DNA of 7,356 bases from an uncultured Clostridia bacterium (GTDB lineage Bacteria; Bacillota; Clostridia; Peptostreptococcales; Anaerovoracaceae), in the NCBI GenBank assembly GCA_934277655.1, contig CAKQVC010000096.1, positions 1 to 7,356 of the forward strand, in the 5' to 3' direction. Both the position numbers and the translations under genes were made by a program. The notes beneath the pieces are model-generated. The model worked only from the letters and a program-made list of their open reading frames with translations. It ran no database searches and was not told where the DNA came from. This document shows positions 1-5,729 of the stretch, piece after piece. Numbering within the stretch: position 1 is the stretch's first letter; every line of letters starts with the position of its first letter.

Positions 1-10
1 AGGTAATGTT

Positions 11-394
11 ATGAGAGATTTGCTGATTTCTTTAGGCATGGTAGGACTGCTCCTTGCCGCATGGATCACGTTTTCCTGTTATTCAGAAGGTCAGGCTGAA
101 GACCTCTCACAGTTCATCGATACTGATATTATGTCTGCGGTAGAAGCTTCCGACTGGAAAGATGCTGATGCAAAGATCCTTATATTAAAAGAACGCTGGA
201 AGCAGTACCGAAAATCCGCCCTTTTCTTTTTAGATACACAGACGATCAACGAAATCGACTGTTCCTTTGCCAAAGCAGTAAAATATGCTAAAGCAGAAGA
301 TGTTTCCAATGCATCCGGAGAATTTCACGCACTGGCCCGTCAGCTTGAATTTCTTTCGATTGGAGAGGCTGTAACCTGGGGCAATATTTTCTAG
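11..394 (+). CDS. DUF4363-type small membrane-anchored protein
   Basis: A 127-residue protein of unknown function. Residues about 4-24 form one hydrophobic segment after a short charged start (MRD), so it is probably a signal anchor or signal peptide with the rest outside the membrane. Cys23 is not preceded by a good lipobox (T-F-S before C), so a lipoprotein is unlikely. The remainder looks alpha-helical and is charged, with Trp49 and Trp63, and ends in GNIF. Length, single N-terminal membrane segment, spaced tryptophans and the NIF tail match my memory of DUF4363 proteins, which in Clostridia often follow a DUF421/YetF-like membrane gene. That partner would lie left of the window; a TAA at 4-6 could be its stop, but this is inference. 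AGG at 1-3 is a possible Shine-Dalgarno remnant cut by the window edge. It converges on rqcP. The reading frame is well supported; the family call is moderate. Confidence 0.72.
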   Translation: MRDLLISLGMVGLLLAAWITFSCYSEGQAEDLSQFIDTDIMSAVEASDWKDADAKILILKERWKQYRKSALFFLDTQTINEIDCSFAKAVKYAKAEDVSNASGEFHALARQLEFLSIGEAVTWGNIF

Positions 395-399
395 GAAGC

Positions 400-467
400 A
401 AATTCGGATCGGCAGGTTTGTGGCAGGTAGATCATCTTTATTTTCTTGAACCTGTATGTCCGGATTT
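400..467. repeat. Imperfect inverted repeat in the 3' region of the DUF4363 gene
   Basis: The segment between the DUF4363 stop and the shared terminator holds no convincing gene. It does contain a two-part inverted repeat. Bases 400-408 (AAATTCGGA) can pair with 459-467 (TCCGGATTT), nine pairs including one G-U in the plus-strand RNA. After a 4x4 internal loop, CAGGTT (413-418) pairs with AACCTG (449-454). The apical loop is about 30 nt. GGCAGGT is also directly repeated at 411-417 and 422-428. It could be a structured 3' UTR or chance pairing. Confidence 0.35.
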
Positions 468-495
468 TACACGCAGCAGACACATCTCAAAAAGT

Positions 496-521
496 AAAAA
501 AGACCATCTCTGGTCTTTTTT
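496..521. terminator. Bidirectional intrinsic terminator shared by DUF4363 gene and rqcP
   Basis: AAAAAAGACCA (496-506) and TGGTCTTTTTT (511-521) form a perfect 11-bp stem around the 4-nt loop TCTC. The GACCA/TGGTC core flanked by an A-tract on one side and a T-tract on the other works as a rho-independent terminator in both directions. It therefore serves the plus-strand gene ending at 394 and the minus-strand rqcP. The rqcP stop codon (520-522) overlaps its outermost pairs. Confidence 0.9.
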
Positions 522-762
522 ACTGAATTATTTCATACATTTTGGTTGCGGCTTCTTTCTTACAAGATTCAATAAGTTCCAAAACCCTGGCTGAAACGCT
601 GCTGTTTCCGAACTCAATATGAATGACATCACCCACCTTGACTTCGGTGCCAGCTTTTGCCGGTTTTCCGTTTACCGAAACACGCCCCTGATCACAGGCA
701 TCCTTAGCAACCGTCCGCCGCTTTATCAGTCTTGAATTTTTTAAAAACTTGTCTACTCTCAT
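520..762 (-). CDS. rqcP: RqcP, S4-domain ribosome quality-control factor (YabO family)
   Basis: An 80-residue S4-type RNA-binding protein. In the RqcP/YabO/Hsp15-like family it binds obstructed 50S subunits carrying peptidyl-tRNA and works with RqcH to add C-terminal alanine tails that mark stalled chains for degradation. Visible hallmarks are the MRVDKFL start, the basic segment RLIKRR (11-16), CDQGRVSVNG (23-32) and KVGDVIHIEF (42-51), covering the S4 fold over about residues 1-60, then a short charged tail ending KMYEII. Length is normal for the family. The start at 762 is supported by AAAGG at 768-772, 5 nt upstream. It follows HU by 108 bp with a terminator hairpin between, so it is expressed by read-through or from a promoter I could not identify. 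Its stop codon runs into its own terminator. The usual next genes yabP, yabQ and divIC are not present. Confidence 0.93.
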   Translation of the reverse strand: MRVDKFLKNSRLIKRRTVAKDACDQGRVSVNGKPAKAGTEVKVGDVIHIEFGNSSVSARVLELIESCKKEAATKMYEIIQ

Positions 763-812
763 AAGCGCCTTTCCCTAACCCTCTCATGAGCTATTAGGTT
801 TGAATATGTTTT

Positions 813-834
813 AAAAAAGGTAAGTAATTACCTT
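813..834 (-). terminator. Probable intrinsic terminator after HU
   Basis: On the minus strand AAGGTAA (834-828) pairs perfectly with TTACCTT (823-817) around the loop TTAC. The TTACCTT arm runs into further T's to position 813, giving a U-tract of six that includes the last two stem bases. The stem is only 7 bp and AT-rich, so termination may be partial. That would fit an arrangement with abundant HU transcript and lower rqcP read-through. Confidence 0.6.
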
Positions 835-870
835 AATTAACAAAGTAATAGTTTTTCTGTCGAAACTGTC

Positions 871-1149
871 TTATTTGTTTACAGCATCCTTTAAAGCCTT
901 ACCTGCTTTAAAAACAGGAGCCTTTGCAGCTTCGATCTGAATGATTTCTTCCGGTTTTCTAGGGTTTCTTCCCTGTCTTGCTTTTCTTTCTCTTGTTTCA
1001 AAAGTACCGAAACCAATTAACTGTACTTTATCGCCTTTTACTAATGCTTCTTCGATGCTTGCGATCACTGCATTTAAAGCAGTTTCCGCATCTTTCTTTG
1101 TAAATTCTGTTTTTTCTGCAATTGCAGCTACTAATTCTGCCTTGTTCAT
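871..1149 (-). CDS. hup: HU family DNA-binding protein
   Basis: A 92-residue HU/IHF-type histone-like protein that bends and compacts DNA non-specifically as a dimer. The N-terminal helical dimerisation part covers about residues 1-40 ([14 protein letters not shown]). The family signature [18 protein letters not shown] follows at 46-63 and includes the GRNP tip of the DNA-binding arm with intercalating Pro63. The protein ends with the usual [10 protein letters not shown] helix. Full-length and intact. AAGGAGG at 1158-1164 gives a very strong ribosome binding site, fitting high expression. It lies 31 bp downstream of mazG. No usable promoter was found in that gap, so it is probably transcribed with mazG or from within it. 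HU next to mazG and rqcP is a familiar Clostridia order. It is probably the main HU of this cell, but that cannot be shown from one window. Confidence 0.96.
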   Translation of the reverse strand: MNKAELVAAIAEKTEFTKKDAETALNAVIASIEEALVKGDKVQLIGFGTFETRERKARQGRNPRKPEEIIQIEAAKAPVFKAGKALKDAVNK

Positions 1150-1157
1150 TTAAAGTT

Positions 1158-1164
1158 CCTCCTT
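1158..1164 (-). promoter_or_regulatory. Strong Shine-Dalgarno site for HU
   Basis: Reads AAGGAGG on the minus strand and ends 8 nt before the ATG at 1149. It is a full match to the anti-Shine-Dalgarno core and clearly stronger than the sites of mazG and rqcP. It fixes the HU start. Confidence 0.85.
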
Positions 1165-1180
1165 CATAATTATAACTTAA

Positions 1181-2029
1181 TTAATAATTCCTACGGGGCT
1201 CTTCTTTCGTTTTCGCCTCGTCCCATAACATGTCCATCTCCGTCAGGCTCATTTCGTCAAGCTTTCTGCCGCAAGCCAGAGTGCTTTCTTCGATATAAGC
1301 GAAACGTCGAATAAACTTATCAATCGTATGGTATAAAGCTCGCTCAGGATCTACTCCTATAAATCTGGCAAGGTTGACACAAGAAAACAGAAGATCTCCC
1401 ATTTCATCTGTCAGTCTTACCTGATCTTCAGGATTTTCCTCAAAACACTCGGAAAGCTCAGCGTACTCTTCTCTAATCTTATCGAATGCACCAGAAGCGT
1501 CTTCCCAGTCAAATCCGGCTTTCGCCGCCTTCTTCTGGACTTTATAAGCGCGCATTAAAGCAGGCAATGCTTTAGGTACTCTTTGCATTGGAGAAGTATA
1601 GCTCTTGTCACCCTTCTCTTGTACCTTGATATTTTCCCATTTTTCAAGCACTTTGTCAATAGATTTTCCATTATTATTTGCCGTTTCCTCCAAAAAAACA
1701 TGAGGATGGCGGCGGATCATTTTCTCACATTCGTCATTCATGACATCTGTAATGCAGAAATTTTCGTTTTCTTCCTCTATCAACGCATGGAACACTACCT
1801 GCAAAAGCACATCTCCCAGTTCTTCCCGCAGATTTTCTTTATCCTTATTGTTGATAGCCTCAACAACTTCATAAGATTCCTCCAGCATTCCGGGGATCAG
1901 TGACTCGTGAGTCTGTACCTTATCCCACGGACACTCCTGCCGCAATATCCCGACGATCTCCGTCAGACGCTCTAAAGCTTCTTTCTTATCTTTCCCCGCT
2001 TGAGAAAGATGCATGTACTTTTCTTTCAT
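1181..2029 (-). CDS. mazG: MazG nucleoside triphosphate pyrophosphohydrolase (two-domain)
   Basis: A 282-residue all-alpha NTP pyrophosphohydrolase that cleaves (d)NTPs to NMP and pyrophosphate, thought to clean the nucleotide pool or lower ppGpp. Both MazG domains look intact. Domain 1 has CPWD (33-36), EESYE (50-54) and EELGD (69-73), the Mg-binding EExxE...ExxD pattern. Domain 2 has EEYAE (187-191) and DEMGD (208-212). The linker contains the conserved GFDW (172-175). Compared with Bacillus YabN it lacks the N-terminal tetrapyrrole-methylase-like domain, and no such coding sequence lies in the 81-bp gap upstream. An in-frame stop lies shortly before the ATG at 2029 with no alternative start between, so this is the longest form. 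No good Shine-Dalgarno precedes it; Met6 (2014) is a possible but equally weak alternative. It lies between the flippase gene and HU. Confidence 0.94.
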   Translation of the reverse strand: MKEKYMHLSQAGKDKKEALERLTEIVGILRQECPWDKVQTHESLIPGMLEESYEVVEAINNKDKENLREELGDVLLQVVFHALIEEENENFCITDVMNDECEKMIRRHPHVFLEETANNNGKSIDKVLEKWENIKVQEKGDKSYTSPMQRVPKALPALMRAYKVQKKAAKAGFDWEDASGAFDKIREEYAELSECFEENPEDQVRLTDEMGDLLFSCVNLARFIGVDPERALYHTIDKFIRRFAYIEESTLACGRKLDEMSLTEMDMLWDEAKTKEEPRRNY

Positions 2030-2041
2030 TTCCGCTTGTTT

Positions 2042-2111
2042 TTATCCTTTCCGTCTATTGTTCTTACTCTTTTCCTTTTTCATCTGCCACTGCCGCAAAA
2101 TCTTCCTGCAC
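2042..2111 (-). other. Two tiny overlapping ORFs in the flippase-mazG gap
   Basis: A GTG at 2111-2109 overlaps the flippase stop as TAGTG and opens a 15-codon frame ending at 2064. An ATG at 2083 opens a second frame of 13 codons, mostly Lys/Arg/Asn, ending at 2042. Neither has a clear Shine-Dalgarno. They could couple translation from the flippase gene towards the poorly served mazG start, or be chance. I do not claim either as a gene. Confidence 0.15.
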
Positions 2112-3715
2112 TACTTTACGAATTTATTCAGGATTTTAACCAGTTTATCGCCCTTCGGCAGGCGTCTGATCTCATCTTTTGTAATGGTCTTTGTGATCAG
2201 AATCAAAGCTCCATAAGCAATAACTCCGACTAGAATTGCCAAGATCAGCGAAACTGCGTTGCTCTTCGTCACAAGGAAGAAAATCTTATAAGCTGCGAAA
2301 GCTGCTGCTCCCATCAGTAGAGCCGAAATTCCCGGTTTCGCATATGTTTCGATATAGTCGATCTGAATCCCTATGTGTTTTTTCAGATCTCTGTGATTCA
2401 ATATCGTCGCAATCGCATAGGCTACAATGGTTCCAATCGGGCCTCCACTGACATTAATGGCATGAATTCCTACCAGAACATAAGTCGTTACCAGTTTTCC
2501 TACAGCTCCAATAGCCAGATTCTTAACTGGCAGCATTTGTTTATCAACACCCTGAAGGATGCCTGTCAATGTCTGCAAGGATGACATAAACACAATGCTG
2601 ACGCACATGACCATCAGTAGTGGTGCAGCTGCCGTTCCTTCTGCTTTATCCGTGTACAACAGATGCAGGATCGGTTCTGCCATGACGAACATACCGACAG
2701 CACATGGAAAACCTACAATCATGCCTGCCCGCATGCCAAACCGGCTGTTATTTGAAACTTCCTGCATATTTTTTACTTTATAACCGGCAGCGATGGCCGG
2801 AACAAGGCTCATAACGATCGCCTGCGTAAATACCTGCGGCATGCCGATCAACGAGTTACAGTAGCCTCCTAAAAGCCCCCATAGCTTTCTAGATTCTTCC
2901 AGCGACCATCCGGTATCCTGCAGCCGTCTCATAACCACAGCACTATCAATAGAGGACATCAGCGGCATAATGGATGCGCCAATGGTAATCGGAATGGCGA
3001 TAATCAAGATACGCTTGATAATTGCCTTCGTGCTTTCCAGTTCCTCTTTGGAACGGTTTCTCCGGATTTTCTTTTTTATTGATGGCAGGTTCAACATATA
3101 AATGATGACGACCACAGCAAGCCCTGCTGCCGCTCCAGCAGTGCAGCCGAATGTGGCGCCTGCGCTGACAGCTTCATACCCGCTGGGGATCAGATAATAT
3201 GCCAGTGCCAGACCGACAACAACCCTGAAAAGCTGTTCTGCCAGCTGGGAAATCGCAGTTGGATTCATATTTTGCCTGCCCTGAAAATATCCTCTGTACG
3301 CAGACATGACCGGAACAATAAAGAGTGCCGGTGCAATCGCCTGCAGTGCCATATTTGTCCCCTCATTTTTCAGTACATAAGCTTCAATAAAGCCTGCGCC
3401 GAAATAAACAACTGCGAAAGTTGCAGCCCCCATAAGGCTAAGGAACCACAGTGCCGTATGAAACACCTTATGTGCACCGCCATAATTGTTTACTGCTATG
3501 CGCTCTGATACCATACGCGATACTGCAACCGGAATTCCTGCTGTTGACAGTATCAGAAAGAACGTATAGATTGGGTATACGGAACTGTAATAGGAAATTC
3601 CTTCTGCACCTACCCAGTTTGTAAGTGGAATCCGGAAAAAGACGCCCATGATCTTTACAATGATTCCAGCGATTCCCAGGATAGCTGCTCCCTTTAAAAA
3701 TTTATTTCCCGACAT
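2111..3715 (-). CDS. MOP-superfamily flippase, SpoVB/YabM (polysaccharide biosynthesis) type
   Basis: A 534-residue polytopic membrane protein of the MATE-like/MOP flippase group (SpoVB, YabM, MurJ relatives), which move undecaprenyl-linked envelope or spore-wall precursors across the cytoplasmic membrane. Family features are the start with KGAAILGIAGIIVKIMG (8-24), the YRGYFQGRQNMNPTA stretch (140-154) between early helices, a basic cytoplasmic loop at about 213-235 (KKKIRRNRSKEE), the GILQGVDKQMLPV segment (385-397), and many hydrophobic helices through about residue 510, then a charged cytoplasmic tail. Length is normal for the family. Its position next to spoVT and mazG matches B. subtilis yabM rather than the separate spoVB locus, so I give no symbol. 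It starts 17 bp after the deaminase gene, with AAAGG 11 nt before the ATG, so the two are probably co-transcribed. The exact lipid substrate cannot be read from sequence. Confidence 0.9.
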   Translation of the reverse strand: MSGNKFLKGAAILGIAGIIVKIMGVFFRIPLTNWVGAEGISYYSSVYPIYTFFLILSTAGIPVAVSRMVSERIAVNNYGGAHKVFHTALWFLSLMGAATFAVVYFGAGFIEAYVLKNEGTNMALQAIAPALFIVPVMSAYRGYFQGRQNMNPTAISQLAEQLFRVVVGLALAYYLIPSGYEAVSAGATFGCTAGAAAGLAVVVIIYMLNLPSIKKKIRRNRSKEELESTKAIIKRILIIAIPITIGASIMPLMSSIDSAVVMRRLQDTGWSLEESRKLWGLLGGYCNSLIGMPQVFTQAIVMSLVPAIAAGYKVKNMQEVSNNSRFGMRAGMIVGFPCAVGMFVMAEPILHLLYTDKAEGTAAAPLLMVMCVSIVFMSSLQTLTGILQGVDKQMLPVKNLAIGAVGKLVTTYVLVGIHAINVSGGPIGTIVAYAIATILNHRDLKKHIGIQIDYIETYAKPGISALLMGAAAFAAYKIFFLVTKSNAVSLILAILVGVIAYGALILITKTITKDEIRRLPKGDKLVKILNKFVK

Positions 3716-3732
3716 GTTTTAAGCTGCCTTTC

Positions 3733-5022
3733 TTATAAAGACGCCAGAATTTTCTGGGTCGCCTTGTTCACTTCAAAAATAGTTTTCTCCAGGTCAATCG
3801 TCTGATATTCGCCATCCTTGTAAAGGATCTTACCGTCTGCCATTGTCAGCAGTACATCGCTGCCAGATGCTGAATAAACCAGGTTGTTTGCCATGTTGTG
3901 GACTGGATGCATGTTCGGCTGATCCAGATCGATTACAATCATATCTGCACGGAAACCTTCTTTAAGCAGACCGCAGTCTTCTCTTCCCTGTCCCAAAGCT
4001 CCACCTCTGGTTGCCGCATATAGGGTCTGCAACGGTGTTACAGCCGTCGGATCATGGTATGCATACTTCGGAGCTGTCGCAAATACCTTCATTTCCTCAA
4101 AGAAATTCAAGCTGTTATTACTTGCCACACTGTCTGTTCCGATTGCAACATTAATCCCTCGTTTCAGAAGTTCCGGCACATTGCAGATCCCGCTTGCCAG
4201 TTTCAGATTGCTGACAGGATTGCAGGCAACCGTAACGCCTTTTTCTTTCAGGATGTCGAAGTCTTCTCCTTCAATCCAGACGCAGTGTGCTGCGGTTGCC
4301 GGGATATCCCATGCTCCCAGTTTATTAAAATACTGAACCGGCGTCAATCCGCCTCTTCTTGCTTTACATTCTTCATGCTCTGTCTTCGTTTCCGAAATAT
4401 GGACATGCATACGAGCTCCGACCTCTTTTCCATATTCACTGACAGCCTTAACTGCAGCTTCATCGGAAGTATACTCGGCATGAATGCTTACATCTATCTT
4501 TATCCGCTGGTCCTCAGCGTTATGATAAGATTCAAAAGATTTTTTCATTTCTTTCATAGATGGCATTTCCCACATTGGTGTATCGTCAAAATGGACGATA
4601 GAACGGGAAATATTGTTTTTCGCACCACTGTCAATGGAAGCTCCTGCCATCTCATCAATAAAATAATACATATCAGAAGTGGAAACGATGCCGAAACGCA
4701 GGGACTCTGCCATCGTAAGCAGCGTACCCCAGTAAACAGCATTCCCATCCAGCTTATCTTCAAACGGAAAAATTCTTTTATTCAGCCAGTCCTGAAGAAC
4801 CATGTTTTCTCCATAGCCTCTCATCAGGCTCATCGGAGAATGTCCATGGCTGTTATAAAACCCCGGCATCAAAAGTTTTGCGGTACCGTTATAAATATCT
4901 CCATAGCTTTTTTCAGGCATATCTTTGCCGATATAATCGATTCGGTTTCCCTGCACACCTACATACATGTTTTCTTTTATTTCAAAGTTTTCGTCCAGAA
5001 TCGTGATGTTTTTAAATAGCAT
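3733..5022 (-). CDS. mtaD: Amidohydrolase, probable MTA/SAH deaminase (MtaD-like)
   Basis: A 429-residue cytoplasmic metal-dependent deaminase of the ATZ/TRZ amidohydrolase group. The best match is 5-methylthioadenosine/S-adenosylhomocysteine deaminase, which converts these adenosine products to their inosine forms. Metal and catalytic positions are present: HGH (59-61), HVHISET (206-212, with His208 and the general acid/base Glu211), AAHCVW (244-249) and GTDSVASNN (295-303, Asp297). The C-terminal segment with ADMIVIDLDQPNMHPVH (359-375) is typical of MtaD-type enzymes. The N- and C-terminal beta-sandwich parts flank the barrel and nothing is missing. A related 5'-deoxyadenosine or other nucleoside deaminase remains possible. 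The start is supported by AAGGGGAG 10 nt upstream. It is the first gene of the minus group and diverges from spoVT. It is not part of the standard Bacillus yabM neighbourhood, so it looks like a lineage-specific insertion. Confidence 0.85.
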   Translation of the reverse strand: MLFKNITILDENFEIKENMYVGVQGNRIDYIGKDMPEKSYGDIYNGTAKLLMPGFYNSHGHSPMSLMRGYGENMVLQDWLNKRIFPFEDKLDGNAVYWGTLLTMAESLRFGIVSTSDMYYFIDEMAGASIDSGAKNNISRSIVHFDDTPMWEMPSMKEMKKSFESYHNAEDQRIKIDVSIHAEYTSDEAAVKAVSEYGKEVGARMHVHISETKTEHEECKARRGGLTPVQYFNKLGAWDIPATAAHCVWIEGEDFDILKEKGVTVACNPVSNLKLASGICNVPELLKRGINVAIGTDSVASNNSLNFFEEMKVFATAPKYAYHDPTAVTPLQTLYAATRGGALGQGREDCGLLKEGFRADMIVIDLDQPNMHPVHNMANNLVYSASGSDVLLTMADGKILYKDGEYQTIDLEKTIFEVNKATQKILASL

Positions 5023-5032
5023 TCTTGTTTTT

Positions 5033-5040
5033 CTCCCCTT
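5033..5040 (-). promoter_or_regulatory. Shine-Dalgarno site for the deaminase gene
   Basis: Reads AAGGGGAG on the minus strand and ends 10 nt before the ATG at 5022. It supports this start. Confidence 0.65.
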
Positions 5041-5075
5041 AATACGGTATATGTTCTTTTTTCTTATTGTCTGTA

Positions 5076-5104
5076 TTTATAACTAATATAGTAGTATAGC
5101 ACAA
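5076..5104 (-). promoter_or_regulatory. Candidate vegetative promoter for the deaminase-flippase-mazG-HU group
   Basis: On the minus strand TTGTGC (5104-5099) and TATAAA (5081-5076) are separated by 17 nt. The -35 is poor (3 of 6) and the -10 good (5 of 6). Transcription would start near 5069, leaving a leader of about 46 nt. An alternative is the extended -10 TGC-TATACT (-10 hexamer 5098-5093), which has no matching -35. The stretch is AT-rich, so several chance matches are expected. Confidence 0.35.
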
Positions 5105-5108
5105 ATGC

Positions 5109-5138
5109 CTGTGGTTTTCCACGGAGAATCCGTGAAAA
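5109..5138. repeat. Overlapping inverted repeats in the divergent promoter region
   Basis: Two mutually exclusive hairpins share the CCACGG segment (5119-5124). One pairs CTGTGG (5109-5114) with CCACGG around TTTT, with one G-U pair. The other pairs CACGGA (5120-5125) with TCCGTG (5129-5134) and extends by TTTT/AAAA (5115-5118 with 5135-5138) around a one-base bulge. As DNA this could be an operator between the divergent genes; as RNA it would be a switch-like pair, but only if transcription starts further upstream. It is 14 bp before the spoVT promoter match. Confidence 0.4.
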
Positions 5139-5152
5139 TTATCTTTTTCCAA

Positions 5153-5182
5153 GGTATATTTTGTGGTTGGATGCAGATACTA
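5153..5182 (+). promoter_or_regulatory. Forespore sigma-F/sigma-G type promoter of spoVT
   Basis: GGTATA (5153-5158) is followed after 17 nt by GATACTA (5176-5182). The known sigma-G pattern is roughly GnATA, about 17-18 nt, then CATnnTA, so the -10 differs only at its first base. The same bases also fit much of the sigma-F pattern (GTATA, 15 nt, GGnnAnAnTA, with GCAGATACTA here). Predicted start is near 5189, giving a leader of about 24 nt that contains the GGAGG site. This agrees with spoVT of B. subtilis being a forespore gene under sigma-G. Confidence 0.62.
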
Positions 5183-5199
5183 TTTTTACCAATCAAAAC

Positions 5200-5204
5200 G
5201 GAGG
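5200..5204 (+). promoter_or_regulatory. Shine-Dalgarno site that sets the spoVT start
   Basis: GGAGG lies 8 nt before the ATG at 5213. This is the deciding evidence for the internal ATG over the in-frame ATG at 5105. The upstream extension would also span the predicted promoter and is unlike SpoVT. Confidence 0.85.
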
Positions 5205-5212
5205 AAACAGAA

Positions 5213-5704
5213 ATGAAAGCAACAGGTATCGTAAGAAGAATTGATGATTTAGGCAGGGTTGTCGTTCCCAAGGAAATCCGGCGCGTGCTGCGTATCCGTG
5301 AGGGCGACCCTCTTGAGATTTATACCGGAAACTCCGGCGAAGTTATTTTAAAAAAATACTCTCCCATCCATGATCTAAGTCAGTTTGCGGATGAATATGC
5401 AGAAAGTGCCGTCAGGATACTGGGCGGAACGATTCTCGTCTCGGACACGGATCATGTGATCTCTGCCTGGGGAACAAAGAAAAAGGATTATGCTGACAAA
5501 CGCGTTGATCCGGAGCTGGATAAGATTATCCAGAGCAAAAACCAATTTCTCAATGACAAAAAAATCGTGGTCCCCATTATTTCCCAGGGCGATCCCATCG
5601 GCTCTATTACCATCTTACCAAAGGAAAACCGCAGTCTGGGCGATACTGAACTTAAAATTGCAGAAGTCGGTGCCTCTTTTCTGGCAAAACAGATGGAAAA
5701 CTGA
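5213..5704 (+). CDS. spoVT: Stage V sporulation protein T (AbrB-family forespore regulator)
   Basis: A 163-residue DNA-binding regulator. SpoVT acts in the forespore as a tetramer, adjusting sigma-G-dependent genes. Residues 1-45 form the AbrB/MraZ-type swapped-hairpin DNA-binding domain, with the near-invariant MKATGIVRRIDDLGRVVVPK start and REGDPLEIYT (29-38). Residues about 55-163 form the GAF-like ligand-binding part (GGTILVSDTDHVISAWG, then VVPIISQGDPIGSITIL). It is slightly shorter than the roughly 178-residue Bacillus protein but has both domains. The ATG at 5213 is chosen because of GGAGG 8 nt upstream and homology beginning exactly at MKATG; an in-frame ATG at 5105 would add 36 unlike residues. 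It is transcribed towards mfd and away from the deaminase gene, opposite to the shared direction of these genes in Bacillus. A forespore promoter precedes it and an intrinsic terminator follows. Confidence 0.95.
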   Translation: MKATGIVRRIDDLGRVVVPKEIRRVLRIREGDPLEIYTGNSGEVILKKYSPIHDLSQFADEYAESAVRILGGTILVSDTDHVISAWGTKKKDYADKRVDPELDKIIQSKNQFLNDKKIVVPIISQGDPIGSITILPKENRSLGDTELKIAEVGASFLAKQMEN

Positions 5705-5729
5705 ACACCCTGCCCCCCTATATACAGGG

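Noticed and set aside
783..790. Palindrome CTCATGAG upstream of rqcP as an operator.
   Set aside because: An 8-bp palindrome is easily found by chance and no second copy or promoter is associated with it.
1169..1174. A perfect TATAAT on the minus strand just upstream of HU.
   Set aside because: Transcription would begin inside the HU Shine-Dalgarno site and no -35 lies at a workable distance (the bases there read CCCGTA).
4054..5019. A long open frame of 321 codons on the plus strand, opposite the deaminase gene.
   Set aside because: It lies wholly antisense to a clearly conserved amidohydrolase, has a Cys/His/Phe/Ile-heavy composition unlike a real protein, no recognisable motif and no good ribosome site. 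It is explained by codon use on the minus strand.
5046..5073. CAGACA-N16-TATACC on the minus strand as the deaminase promoter.
   Set aside because: The start point would fall within the Shine-Dalgarno site at 5033-5040, leaving no usable leader.
5105..5212. A 36-residue N-terminal extension of SpoVT from an upstream in-frame ATG.
   Set aside because: The GGAGG at 5200-5204 and the conserved MKATGIVRR start both point to 5213, and the extension would cover the predicted promoter.
5708..5729. CCCTG/CAGGG hairpin (with alternative CCCT/AGGG pairing) between spoVT and mfd as an mfd terminator.
   Set aside because: The stem is only 4-5 bp and no T-run follows it on the minus strand.
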